Shown: one piece after another, positions 49,331 through 57,725 of the stretch | Position numbering within the stretch: position 1 is the first letter of the stretch | Layout of the letters: each line of letters opens with the position of its first letter | DNA from: CAWFXC01 sp963819735 | Lineage (GTDB): Bacteria; Actinomycetota; Acidimicrobiia; IMCC26256; DASPTH01 | Direction of reading: 5' to 3' | Length of the DNA stretch: 64,000 nt | Assembly: GCA_963819735.1 (NCBI GenBank) | Contig: CAWFXC010000005.1 | Location: 434,001-498,000 of the forward strand | Program-made: the position numbers and the translations under genes | Notes under the pieces: model-generated | Told to the model about the DNA's origin: nothing | Seen by the model: only the letters and a program-made list of their open reading frames with translations | Databases searched by the model: none

Positions 49331-50071
49331 CTACTGCTTCGCCAGGAAGTCGAGCAGGGCCCGGTGCAACTCGGGTCGGGAGTTCGCGTTGTAGTGGTGC
49401 CCGGGCACCCGCACGAGGGTCGCGTGCAGCCGCTCGGCGAGGGGAGTGGGATCGCCGGCGTTCTCGTCGTCGTCGCCGACGATCAGGATCACCGGGAGGT
49501 CGATCTCGTCGAGTCGATCACGGGTGTCGACCCACGGGGTGCTCATGAGGGCCACCAGCGGCTCGCGATCGAGACCGGCCATCACCCGGAACCGACGCAA
49601 CGCCGGGTGCTCGATGTCGTCGGGATCGTCGGCCTCGAGTGCTTCCACGAGGTGTTCACGCGTGTCGGGGCCGCCGTCGATCCGCCCCACGCTCTCACCG
49701 ATCCCGAGCAGTGCGAGCGCGGTCACACGCGGTTCGTTCGGCGCGAGCCGCAGCGCGGTGTGCCCGCCCATCGAGTACCCGACGACGATGCAGTCGTCGA
49801 TCTTCAGGTGGTCGAGCAGTGCTTGCACGTCACGCCGCATGGCGTCGTCGGCGTAGGCCGCGGGATCGGTGGGCTTCGACGAGAGGCCGTGACCGCGGGC
49901 GTCGAACGCGATCACGCGGTAGCCCTCGTCGAGCAGTGCGTCGAGGATCCCGGCCCTCACATAATTGATGTTCGTGTCGGCGGCGAAGCCGTGGAGGAGG
50001 AGCACCGGGCGGCCGTCGCCCTGGTCGTCGTAATAGAGCGAGAGGCCGTCGAAGCTGTCGAAGGTCGCCAT
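49331..50071 (-). CDS. Alpha/beta hydrolase
   Basis: 246 residues. L-L-L-H-G-F near residue 27 (oxyanion hole), nucleophile elbow G-Y-S-M-G-G near 92, catalytic Asp in V-G-D-D-D-E-N near 196, and His in P-G-H-H-Y-N near 221. The M-A-T-F-D-S-F-D-G-L-S-L-Y-Y start resembles epoxide-hydrolase- and esterase-like members. Leaderless start: TACCGT is 8 bases upstream on the minus strand, within an inverted repeat shared with the divergent SDR gene. Confidence 0.9.
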   Translation of the reverse strand: MATFDSFDGLSLYYDDQGDGRPVLLLHGFAADTNINYVRAGILDALLDEGYRVIAFDARGHGLSSKPTDPAAYADDAMRRDVQALLDHLKIDDCIVVGYSMGGHTALRLAPNEPRVTALALLGIGESVGRIDGGPDTREHLVEALEADDPDDIEHPALRRFRVMAGLDREPLVALMSTPWVDTRDRLDEIDLPVILIVGDDDENAGDPTPLAERLHATLVRVPGHHYNANSRPELHRALLDFLAKQ

Positions 50072-50081
50072 GGGGCAGCAC

Positions 50082-50108
50082 GGTAACGCGGAACCCGCTC
50101 GCGTTACC
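50082..50108. promoter_or_regulatory. Perfect inverted repeat shared by two divergent leaderless promoters
   Basis: GGTAACGCG (50082-50090), a 9-base spacer and CGCGTTACC (50100-50108). The outer ends contain the -10 boxes of both genes: TACCGT on the minus strand (ATG at 50071, 8 bases away) and TACCCT on the plus strand (50105-50110, ATG at 50118, 7 bases away). One symmetric protein could control both directions. Confidence 0.5.
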
Positions 50109-50117
50109 CTTCCCGGC

Positions 50118-51017
50118 ATGGGAGCACTTGACGGACGGGTGGCCATCATCACCGGCGCCGGTCGCGGCATCGGCCGTGAGCACGCACTGCTGTTCGCCCG
50201 GGAGGGCGCACGGGTCGTGGTGAACGATCTCGGCGGTGCGGCCGACGGCACCGGGGCCGACGCCGGGCCCGCGCAACAGGTGGTCGAAGAGATCCGCGCC
50301 CTCGGGGGCGAAGCAGTCGCCAACATCGACAACGTCGCCGACTGGGAGGGCGGGGAGCGCCTGATCCAGACCGCGGTCGACGCGTTCGGTGGGCTCGATG
50401 TGCTGGTCAACAACGCCGGCATCCTGCGCGACCGCATGCTCACCAACATGTCCGAAGACGAGTTCGATGCGGTCGTCCACGTGCACCTGAAGGGCCACTT
50501 CGTACCGCTGCGTTTCGCCGCCGCCTACTGGCGGGAGCAGTCGAAGGCGGGCAATCCGGTGAACGCGTCGGTGATCAACACCTCGTCGACCTCGGGACTG
50601 TTCGGCAACGTCGGCCAGGTCAACTACGGCGCGGCCAAGACCGGCATCGCCACGATGACGATGATCGCCCAGATGGAGCTCGAGCGGTACGGGGTGCGCT
50701 GCAACGCGATCGCGCCGTCGGCGATCACGCGCCTCATCGCCACCATCCCGGGCCGCGAAGACGCCGCCGCCACCACCGACGACGAGTGGCATCCGCGCGA
50801 CCCCGCCAACGTGTCGCCGTTCGTCGCCTACCTGGCGACGGCCGACTGCCCGATCAAGGGGCGCGTGTTCTGGGTCGCAGGCGGCGACGTCGGCCTGTTC
50901 CAGCCGTTCGCCATCGTCGACCGCATCCACGTCGACCACCGCTGGACGCTCGACGAGCTGCAGAAGGAAGCGGCGCACTTCGCCGACTTCGAGTTCAACC
51001 TGGGGAGGCCCTACTAG
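50118..51017 (+). CDS. Short-chain dehydrogenase/reductase (17-beta-HSD4-like)
   Basis: 299 residues from ATG 50118, the leaderless start. T-G-A-G-R-G-I-G near residue 13, then a longer loop with V-V-N-D-L-G-G-A-A-D-G near 38 that marks the multifunctional-enzyme-2 / FabG-like subgroup acting on 3-hydroxyacyl-CoA. N-N-A-G near 112, catalytic Ser in N-T-S-S-T-S and Y-G-A-A-K near 176. N-D-L suggests NAD. The C-terminal extension ends E-F-N-L-G-R-P-Y. Probably beta-oxidation-type oxidation. Confidence 0.9.
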   Translation: MGALDGRVAIITGAGRGIGREHALLFAREGARVVVNDLGGAADGTGADAGPAQQVVEEIRALGGEAVANIDNVADWEGGERLIQTAVDAFGGLDVLVNNAGILRDRMLTNMSEDEFDAVVHVHLKGHFVPLRFAAAYWREQSKAGNPVNASVINTSSTSGLFGNVGQVNYGAAKTGIATMTMIAQMELERYGVRCNAIAPSAITRLIATIPGREDAAATTDDEWHPRDPANVSPFVAYLATADCPIKGRVFWVAGGDVGLFQPFAIVDRIHVDHRWTLDELQKEAAHFADFEFNLGRPY

Positions 51018-51034
51018 CCATCGGCAGGACTGCC

Positions 51035-51084
51035 GAACATCTCGGAGTTCGCGCTCGCATGTGTACGTGAACTCCGAGATGTTC
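51035..51084. terminator. Long perfect inverted repeat between convergent genes
   Basis: Sixteen-base arms (GAACATCTCGGAGTTC at 51035 and its complement at 51069) are perfectly complementary and can extend inward by about three pairs around a 12-base loop. A bidirectional terminator for the two convergent SDR genes is the simplest reading. A small 6-bp hairpin, CGGCAG-GA-CTGCCG, sits just before at 51022-51035. Confidence 0.7.
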
Positions 51085-51101
51085 CGGGGTGACGTGGGTG
51101 G

Positions 51102-51866
51102 TCAGCGGGGTGGGCCGGCGAGGGCGCCGCCGTCGACGACGAGCGTGTGCCCGGTGATCCACCGGGCGCCGTCGCCCGCGAGGAAAAGGGCCGCCGGCGC
51201 GATGTCGTCGGGCTCGCCGATGCGACGCAGGGGGAGTTGGGCCGCGACCGCGTCGCCGGCCGTCTCCCAGAGCGCGCGGGCGAAGTCGGTCTTCACGAGT
51301 CCCGGTGCGATGCAGTTCACGCGCACCCCGGGCCCGAGCTCGACGGCGAGGATCTTGGTGAGGTGGATCACCGCCGCCTTGGTGGTGTTGTAGACGCCGA
51401 TCGCGGCGTCGCCCCGGAGCCCCCCGATCGACGACAGATTGATGATCGAGCCCCCGTGTTCGCGCATCCACGCCCGCCACGCGAGCTGGGTCCACACGAA
51501 CGTGCCCCGGACGTTCACCTGGAACGTCTTGTCCCACGCGGGCAGTTCGGCGTCGATGGTCGCGCCCATCGCCGGGTTGGTGGCCGCGTTGTTGACGAGC
51601 ACGTCGATGGCCCCGAACCGTTCGATGGTCGCCTGCACGCACGCCGCGGCGTGGTCGGGCTCGCCCGCATTCGCGGCGAATGTCGAGAGTTGCGCGCCCG
51701 GCACCTCGGCCGCGATGCCCCGCGCCGCCTCGTCGAGCCCTTCCTGCTTGCGCGAGGTCAGCATGACCGCCGCGCCCGCACCGGCGAACGTGGTGGCGAT
51801 CGCCCGGCCGATGCCCTTCGACGCGCCGGTGACGATCGCGGTCTTCCCGGCCAACTCGTCGGTCAT
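51102..51866 (-). CDS. Short-chain dehydrogenase/reductase
   Basis: 254 residues. T-G-A-S-K-G-I-G near residue 14, L-T-S-R-K after beta-2 (Arg-Lys suggests NADP), N-N-A-A near 89, catalytic Ser in N-L-S-S-I-G-G near 139 and Y-N-T-T-K near 153, C-terminal V-V-D-G-G. A classical FabG-like oxidoreductase. The minus-strand -10 region (GAGACT, 7 bases from the ATG) resembles that of other leaderless genes here. No cofactor or substrate specificity beyond NADP preference can be read. Confidence 0.9.
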   Translation of the reverse strand: MTDELAGKTAIVTGASKGIGRAIATTFAGAGAAVMLTSRKQEGLDEAARGIAAEVPGAQLSTFAANAGEPDHAAACVQATIERFGAIDVLVNNAATNPAMGATIDAELPAWDKTFQVNVRGTFVWTQLAWRAWMREHGGSIINLSSIGGLRGDAAIGVYNTTKAAVIHLTKILAVELGPGVRVNCIAPGLVKTDFARALWETAGDAVAAQLPLRRIGEPDDIAPAALFLAGDGARWITGHTLVVDGGALAGPPR

Positions 51867-51939
51867 GGCAGGCAGTCTCGCGCGGGAATTCGGGCCCCGA
51901 CCTCGGGGAGAACCCTCGCCGCCGCGCTCACGCGCGACG

Positions 51940-53868
51940 ATGGGCGCATGGCCGGAGTGGAGACCGCGGAGCGAGCCGCGCCGTCACCCGCGCCCGCTCC
52001 CGCGTCTCGGCTACATCCCGGCGTTGGACGGCCTCCGGGCGGTCGCCGTCATCGCGGTGCTGCTCTACCACGGCGGTCAGGCCTGGATTCCCGGCGGGTT
52101 CCTCGGGGTCGACGTCTTCTTCGTGATCAGCGGCTATCTCATCACGTGCCTGCTGCTCGCCGACTTCCAGCAGCATGGCCGCGCCGGGCTCAAACGCTTC
52201 TGGTACCGCCGCGCCCGGCGGCTGCTCCCCGCGCTGTTCACGATGTTGTTCGTCGTCTCGCTGTACGCGTTGCTCTTCCTCCCCGACGTGATCTCGCAGC
52301 TGCGGGGCGAGGTGATCGCCGCCCTCCTCTACGTGGAGAACTGGTTCCTCATCTTCCGGCACCTCTCCTACTTCCAGAGCGCCGGCCGGCCACCACTGCT
52401 GCAGCACGTGTGGTCGCTGGCGGTGGAGGAGCAGTTCTACCTGCTGTGGCCGATCCTGCTCGCGATCGGCCTCGCGGTATGGGGCAACAGCCGCCGGAAG
52501 TTGCTCATCGCCATCATCGTCGCGATCGCGGCGTCGACCATCGAGATGGCGATCCTCTATCACCCCTACACCGATCCGTCGCGCGTCTACTACGGCACCG
52601 ACACGCGCGTCGCCGCGTTGCTGGTGGGCGCGGCGCTCGCGTTCGTGTGGGCACCGTGGCGCATCTCCGGTAGGGCTGGCCGCAACGCCGGGATCATGCT
52701 CGACGTCGTCGCCGTCTTCAGCGCGATCGCGCTGATCTGGATGTTCCTCAACGTCGGCGAGTTCGATCCCAACCTCTACCGCGGCGGATTCCTCGTGGCC
52801 GCGCTGGTGTCGGCGGTGCTGATCGCGTCGACGGTGCATCCATCGTCGCGGCTCACGTCGTGGGTGCTGGGCTTCGCGGTGCTCCGCTGGATCGGCGTGC
52901 GCTCGTACGGGATCTATCTGTGGCACTGGCCCGTCTACATGGTCACGCGCCCGCATTCCGACGTCCCGATCACGGGCCTCCCGTTGTTGGCCATGCGGCT
53001 CGCGATCACGTTCGTGATCGCGGCCGCGTCGTACCGGTTCATCGAGGAGCCCATCCGCCACGGCGCCATCGAGCGGCGGTGGGCGGTGTACCGCAACTCG
53101 ACCGGTGAGGCCCGGCGCAAGCTGGCGACGGGCTTCGCGCTCATGGGGGTTGCGCTCACGGTCGTGGTGGCGATCATCGCGGTCGGCCTGGCCGGTGGCG
53201 GCACGCCGAAGGCCCCCGGCGGTTTCCCGGCCGCCGCCGCGGTGGTGCTGAATCCGGGATCGTCGCCGACCACGACCCGGCCGGGTCAGGCCTCCACGTC
53301 CACGTCGACCCCGTCGTCGTCGGCTCCCGCGACCACCACCGTGCCACCCACCACCGCGCCCGCCCCCAACAAGGCGCCGGCCGCGGTCACCGCCATCGGG
53401 GATTCGGTGATGCTCGGTGCGGCCAACGACCTCCTCACCACGATCAACAACATGTTCGGCGCGCCGATCACCCGCGTCGACGCGAAGGAGAGCCGCCAGT
53501 TCTCCGCCGGGGTCGACCTGCTCCAGCTCTACAAGGGAGCCGGCCTCCTCGGCCAGGACGTCATCGTGCAGCTCGGCACCAACGGCACCGTCGACCCCGG
53601 CGACTTCGACCGCATGATGACGCTGCTCAGCGGCGCCCAGCGCGTGGTGATCGTGAACGTGAAGGCCGACCGACCGTGGGAGCAGGAGGTCAACGACACC
53701 CTCGCCGCCGGGGTCAAGAAGTACAAGAACGCGGTGCTGGTCGACTGGCACGCGTACGGCAGCGCCCACCCGGAGTTCTTCTACGACGACGGGATCCACC
53801 TGAAGCCCGACGGCGCCCAGGCCTACGCCCAGCTCGTGGCCAGCGCCCTCGGCAGCGGCACGCCGTAA
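51940..53868 (+). CDS. OafA-type membrane acyltransferase fused to SGNH domain
   Basis: 642 residues. Acyltransferase-3 domain at about 30-390: Y-I-P-A-L-D-G-L-R-A-V-A-V near residue 25, V-F-F-V-I-S-G-Y-L-I, R-R-A-R-R-L-L-P-A-L, and about ten membrane segments. After a last membrane helix (about 400), a Ser/Thr/Pro linker leads to a periplasmic-side SGNH hydrolase fold with I-G-D-S-V near 487, Q-L-G-T-N-G and D-G-I-H near 620. Such fusions O-acetylate cell-wall or exopolysaccharide sugars. The start at 51940 lacks an RBS. An ATG at 51948 in another frame also gives a plausible N-terminus, so the 5' end is uncertain. Confidence 0.88.
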   Translation: MGAWPEWRPRSEPRRHPRPLPRLGYIPALDGLRAVAVIAVLLYHGGQAWIPGGFLGVDVFFVISGYLITCLLLADFQQHGRAGLKRFWYRRARRLLPALFTMLFVVSLYALLFLPDVISQLRGEVIAALLYVENWFLIFRHLSYFQSAGRPPLLQHVWSLAVEEQFYLLWPILLAIGLAVWGNSRRKLLIAIIVAIAASTIEMAILYHPYTDPSRVYYGTDTRVAALLVGAALAFVWAPWRISGRAGRNAGIMLDVVAVFSAIALIWMFLNVGEFDPNLYRGGFLVAALVSAVLIASTVHPSSRLTSWVLGFAVLRWIGVRSYGIYLWHWPVYMVTRPHSDVPITGLPLLAMRLAITFVIAAASYRFIEEPIRHGAIERRWAVYRNSTGEARRKLATGFALMGVALTVVVAIIAVGLAGGGTPKAPGGFPAAAAVVLNPGSSPTTTRPGQASTSTSTPSSSAPATTTVPPTTAPAPNKAPAAVTAIGDSVMLGAANDLLTTINNMFGAPITRVDAKESRQFSAGVDLLQLYKGAGLLGQDVIVQLGTNGTVDPGDFDRMMTLLSGAQRVVIVNVKADRPWEQEVNDTLAAGVKKYKNAVLVDWHAYGSAHPEFFYDDGIHLKPDGAQAYAQLVASALGSGTP

Positions 53869-53960
53869 CCGCACCGCCGGGCCTCTGGGCGGCCCCGCCC
53901 GCCACGGAGGGTGGCTGACCCCCCTGCCGGGTGGTCCGTGTGCCAAGCTTTGAGGCCCTC

Positions 53961-56081
53961 ATGCGACCTCTGACCCGAACACTTTCCACCTTCCTCCTGA
54001 CGGTCGTGATCGGCGGTGTCGCCGTGGGCGCGTGTCTGGCCGCGCTGATCCCGGGCACGGTCGAGATCGCCACCGCGCACCACTACACGTCGAAGCAGGT
54101 CGGGAAGTTGAGCGCGCTCGCGCAACCTTCCACGATCTACTGGGACGACAACACCACCTCGATGGGTTCGCTCGGGCTGCAGGTGCGCGACCCGATCACC
54201 AACATCGACGAGGTCCCCACCCGGGTCATCGACGCGGTGATCGCCACCGAGGACCGCTCCTTCTGGACCAACGACGGCATCGACCTCGGCGCGGTGTTCC
54301 GGGCGTTCCTCACCAACGTCACGTCGGGCAAGATCGTCCAGGGCGGCTCGACCATCACCCAACAGCTGGTGAAGAACCGCATCCTCACGCCGAAGCGCGA
54401 CGTCAACCGCAAGGTCAAGGAGATCGAGGACGCGCTCCGCCTCAACAACAAGTTCTCCAAGCAGAAGATCCTGGTGGAGTACCTCAACACGGTCTACTTC
54501 GGGCAGGGCTCCTACGGCATCAAGGCGGCCGCGTCGCGCTTCTTCCTCACCACCGACCCCGGCAACCCCTATCCGCGCGGCAAGCGGCTCGACGAGCTCA
54601 CCATCGGTGAGGCCGCGCTGCTCGCCGGGGTGATCTCCAACCCCGAGGGCGACAATCCGTTCACGTACCCCGACCGCGCCATCCGCCGCCGGGCCGACGT
54701 GCTGCGGTCCGAGGTCGAGCAGAAGTACATCACCCAGGCCCAGGCCGACGCCGCCAACCAGGAGCCGATGCCCACGGTCAAGCCGTCGGCGGAGCTTCGG
54801 CCCACCAGCTTCCTCACCGCCGAGGTGCAGAACCGCCTGCTCGCCGATCCCCGCCTCGGCGCGACCCCGAAGGAGCGGCTCGACGAGCTGCTCAAGGGTG
54901 GGTTGAAGATCTACACGACCTTCGACGAGACCCTGCAGAACGAGGCGGTCGACGCCACCAACAACGCCAAGCCCCAGAAGGGCGCCGATTGGATCGCGTC
55001 GCTGGTGGCCATCGATCCCACCACCGGCGCGGTCAAGGCGATGGTCGGGGGCCCCGACTTCGCCGACAACCAGTACAACGTCGCCACGCAGGATCCGGGG
55101 CGCCAACCCGGCTCCACCTGGAAGGTCATCACCCTCGCGGGCGCGTTGCAGAACGGCTACTCGCCGAACGACAGCGTCGACGGTTCGGCGCCGTGCTCGG
55201 TTCCGAGCCACTTCGGCAACGTCAACACCACCAACGCCGAGGGCGGTGGCGGTGGCATCGAAGACATCTGGAGCGCGACCGCGGGCTCCATCAACTGCGC
55301 GTTCGTGCGGATCTCGACCAGCGTCGGCCAGGACAAGCTTATCCCGCTCGCCCACAAGATGGGGATCACCCAGACCCGCCCGACCGTGCCCAACGACGAG
55401 ATCCTCACCCTCTCGATCGGCTCGATCGAGGCGACGCCACTCGAGATGGCCACGGTGATGGCCACCATCGCCGACGGCGGGCTGCACCACGCCGCGTACG
55501 TCGTCTCGAAGGTCGTCGCCCCCGACGGCAAGGTGCTCATCGACAACACGACGACTCCCGGCGATCAGGTGATCGACAACGACGTCGCGAACTGCGAGCA
55601 GAACGTGCTCCGCGGCGTGGTCACCGGCGGCACGGGGGGTAACGCCGCCATCTCCGGCCAGGAGATCTTCGGCAAGACCGGCACCACCGACGACGAGTCC
55701 AACGCCTGGTTCATCGGCGCGAACCCGGCGGGCGGGCCAATGCAGCTGGCCACCGCGGTGTGGTTCGGCAACCGGGTGAGGAACGAGCCCGGTGCCGGGT
55801 TCGGTGGCGACTCGGCTGCGCCCATCTTCCGCGCGTTCATGAGTCAGGCCCTCGCCGGTCAGCCCGACACCTCGCTGCCCGACGAGGGACCGGTCTGCCA
55901 GCGCGGCGGTGAATACGTGAACCCCGACGGCGGCCGCGACAACAGCGGCCCCCCCGCCGCGCTCACGCCCGCAGCCCCCGCCGCGCCGGCGGCCCCGGCC
56001 GCTCCCGCCGCCCCGGCGGCTCCGGCAGCTACGGTCCCCGCGGTGACCACGCCCGCACCTGCACCTGCATCCACCCCATGA
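53961..56081 (+). CDS. Class A penicillin-binding protein (PBP1-type)
   Basis: 706 residues from ATG 53961 (GAGG upstream; a GTG at 53931 is in frame). One N-terminal membrane helix, then a GT51 glycosyltransferase domain: E-D-R-S-F near residue 97, G-G-S-T-I-T-Q-Q-L near 128, and Y-L-N-T-V-Y-F-G near 175. Transpeptidase domain: S-T-W-K near 384, S-I-N near 443, K-T-G-T near 571. Builds and cross-links peptidoglycan. The C-terminus is a Pro-Ala-Ala repeat tail of about 40 residues. The stop overlaps the next gene by 4 bases (ATGA). Confidence 0.95.
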   Translation: MRPLTRTLSTFLLTVVIGGVAVGACLAALIPGTVEIATAHHYTSKQVGKLSALAQPSTIYWDDNTTSMGSLGLQVRDPITNIDEVPTRVIDAVIATEDRSFWTNDGIDLGAVFRAFLTNVTSGKIVQGGSTITQQLVKNRILTPKRDVNRKVKEIEDALRLNNKFSKQKILVEYLNTVYFGQGSYGIKAAASRFFLTTDPGNPYPRGKRLDELTIGEAALLAGVISNPEGDNPFTYPDRAIRRRADVLRSEVEQKYITQAQADAANQEPMPTVKPSAELRPTSFLTAEVQNRLLADPRLGATPKERLDELLKGGLKIYTTFDETLQNEAVDATNNAKPQKGADWIASLVAIDPTTGAVKAMVGGPDFADNQYNVATQDPGRQPGSTWKVITLAGALQNGYSPNDSVDGSAPCSVPSHFGNVNTTNAEGGGGGIEDIWSATAGSINCAFVRISTSVGQDKLIPLAHKMGITQTRPTVPNDEILTLSIGSIEATPLEMATVMATIADGGLHHAAYVVSKVVAPDGKVLIDNTTTPGDQVIDNDVANCEQNVLRGVVTGGTGGNAAISGQEIFGKTGTTDDESNAWFIGANPAGGPMQLATAVWFGNRVRNEPGAGFGGDSAAPIFRAFMSQALAGQPDTSLPDEGPVCQRGGEYVNPDGGRDNSGPPAALTPAAPAAPAAPAAPAAPAAPAATVPAVTTPAPAPASTP

Positions 56082-56800
56082 CCGACGTCGCCGAGCTCGA
56101 GGCCCTGCTCGTGCTCCAGGAGCACGACGGCGCACTCGACCGGCTGCGCCACCGCTTCGAGACACTTCCCGAACGCCAAGCCCGCGCGCGCGGTGAGGCC
56201 GAGCTTGCCGCGCTCGACACCCGCATCGCGACGCTCCGCGCCGAACGCGACACCCTGGCACGGGAAGAGCAGAAGCTCGACGACGAGGTGCGCTCGCTCG
56301 CGGCCAAGGCCAAGGAAGTCGACTCGAAGATGTACTCGGGTGAGATCAGCTCACCGCGGGAGCTGCAGTCGATGCAGGCCGACATCGATCAGCTGAAGAA
56401 ACGTCAGGGTGAGTTGGAGAACCGCGAGCTCGAGCTGATGGAAGCACGCGAGCCGCTCGACGCCGGCCTCACCACGCTCGACGCGGAACGCGCCGCGCTC
56501 GAAGCCGAGCTGGCCCGGCTCCAGGTCTCGCTGAGCGAGGCGGAGGGCGTGATCAACGGCGAAGCGCAGGTGGAGCGCGCCGCGCGCGACCAGGTCGTGA
56601 GCGGCATCGATGCCGCGCTCGTGGCCGAGTACACGCGTTGTCGGGCGCTCACCCAGGGAACCGGCGTCGCCCGACTGGTCGGCACCACCTGCCAGAGCTG
56701 TCACCTCTCGATCCCGGCGACCGAAGTCGAGCGGATCAAGAAGTCGGGCACCGGCGAGTTGGCCTACTGCGACAACTGCGGCGCCATTCTCGTCCACTGA
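56078..56800 (+). CDS. Coiled-coil C4 zinc-ribbon protein (CdsZ-like)
   Basis: 240 residues. Residues 1-190 form a long coiled coil (heptads of Leu, Ala and Glu; S-P-R-E-L-Q-S-M-Q-A-D-I near residue 90 is the conserved loop). The C-terminal zinc ribbon has C-Q-S-C-H near 207 and C-D-N-C-G near 230. The family (zf-RING_7) is widespread, placed beside RNase H-like or Nif3-like genes, with roles proposed in nucleic-acid handling. ATG overlaps the PBP stop and its own stop overlaps the next ATG by one base, so all three genes are probably cotranscribed. Confidence 0.9.
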   Translation: MTDVAELEALLVLQEHDGALDRLRHRFETLPERQARARGEAELAALDTRIATLRAERDTLAREEQKLDDEVRSLAAKAKEVDSKMYSGEISSPRELQSMQADIDQLKKRQGELENRELELMEAREPLDAGLTTLDAERAALEAELARLQVSLSEAEGVINGEAQVERAARDQVVSGIDAALVAEYTRCRALTQGTGVARLVGTTCQSCHLSIPATEVERIKKSGTGELAYCDNCGAILVH

Positions 56801-57213
56801 TGCTCGACGCGCTCCTCGTGTTCTTCGACGGCGGCTCGCGCGGTAATCCGGGGCCCGCGGCGATCGGCGCCTTGGTGCTCGATCCGGCGAGTGAACCGCC
56901 GACCCCGCTCGCGACCATCAGCGAGCGAATCGGTGAGACCACCAACAACGTGGCCGAATACCGGGCCCTCATCGCTGCACTCGAGGCCGCGCGTGCCTAC
57001 CCGGCGCGTGTGATGCGGGTCAGGGGCGACTCCTTGCTCGTGATCGAGCAGCTCAGCGGGACGTGGAAGGTGCGCCAGCCGCACCTGCAGACGCTGCACG
57101 CGCAGGCCCTCGCCCTCCTCGACGATTACGACGAAGTGGATCTCGCCCACGTGCCCCGCGAGCAGAACGTCGACGCCGACTCGCTCGTGAACGCCGCGCT
57201 CGACTTACCCTGA
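56800..57213 (+). CDS. RNase H-like (type 1) protein
   Basis: 137 residues. Catalytic carboxylates are intact: Asp in F-F-D-G-G-S-R-G-N-P-G near residue 9, Glu in N-V-A-E-Y-R-A-L near 51, Asp in V-R-G-D-S near 75, and the last Asp in N-V-D-A-D-S near 126. It cleaves RNA in RNA-DNA hybrids; in actinobacteria this short form is often fused to other domains (cobC) but is free here. It follows the zinc-ribbon gene (TGATG overlap), the common genomic pairing. Confidence 0.92.
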   Translation: MLDALLVFFDGGSRGNPGPAAIGALVLDPASEPPTPLATISERIGETTNNVAEYRALIAALEAARAYPARVMRVRGDSLLVIEQLSGTWKVRQPHLQTLHAQALALLDDYDEVDLAHVPREQNVDADSLVNAALDLP

Positions 57214-57218
57214 GGCCC

Positions 57219-57695
57219 GTGTTCTTCTGGTACATCGGCCTGTCGGTGTTCGGAGTGGCGACGATCTTCCGGAGCACGGGAGTCGACTACCGCTACATCG
57301 CCGTCGGTTCCCTCCTCCCGCTGGTCCTCGACATTCCGTTCGGGTATCGCGCGTACGGGTATTCGTTGCTGTTCGCGGTGGCGATGCTGGTGATCGTGAT
57401 GGTCGGCACCATCGGCCGCCCCCGGCTGCTGCGCCGACGCCTGCTCTGCCTCCCGATCGGCGTGTTCGCGGGGCTGATCCTGTCGGGCGCGTTCACCAAC
57501 AACACGCTGTTCTGGTGGCCGTTCCTCGGTACGTCGTTCTCGCACGACGCGCTGTTGCCCGCGTGGTGGGTCGTCGTGATCGAAGAGTTGATCGGCTTGT
57601 TCGTGTGCTGGGTACTGGTCGGGCAGTACGACCTCTACCTGCCCGAGCCGCGCGAGGAGTTCTTCCGCACCGGTCGCCTCAAGGCGTCGAGCTGA
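57219..57695 (+). CDS. Conserved membrane protein
   Basis: 158 residues from GTG 57219. Four hydrophobic segments: F-F-W-Y-I-G-L-S-V, Y-I-A-V-G-S-L-L-P-L, Y-S-L-L-F-A-V-A-M-L-V-I-V-M-V, and C-L-P-I-G-V-F-A-G-L-I-L-S-G-A-F plus a last V-V-V-I-E-E-L-I-G-L-F-V-C-W-V. Loops hold G-Y-R-A-Y and F-F-R-T-G at the C-terminus. TACCCT lies 7 bases upstream, so a leaderless internal promoter is possible despite the RNase H gene ending only 5 bases before. Function unknown; I do not recognise the family. Confidence 0.75.
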   Translation: MFFWYIGLSVFGVATIFRSTGVDYRYIAVGSLLPLVLDIPFGYRAYGYSLLFAVAMLVIVMVGTIGRPRLLRRRLLCLPIGVFAGLILSGAFTNNTLFWWPFLGTSFSHDALLPAWWVVVIEELIGLFVCWVLVGQYDLYLPEPREEFFRTGRLKASS

Positions 57696-57725
57696 CGCGG
57701 CGCCGCCGGGCCCGCGATCGCCTGA

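Noticed and set aside
53823..56261. An 812-codon open frame antisense to the PBP gene
   Set aside because: No family motifs; the opposite strand carries a complete PBP with all catalytic motifs.
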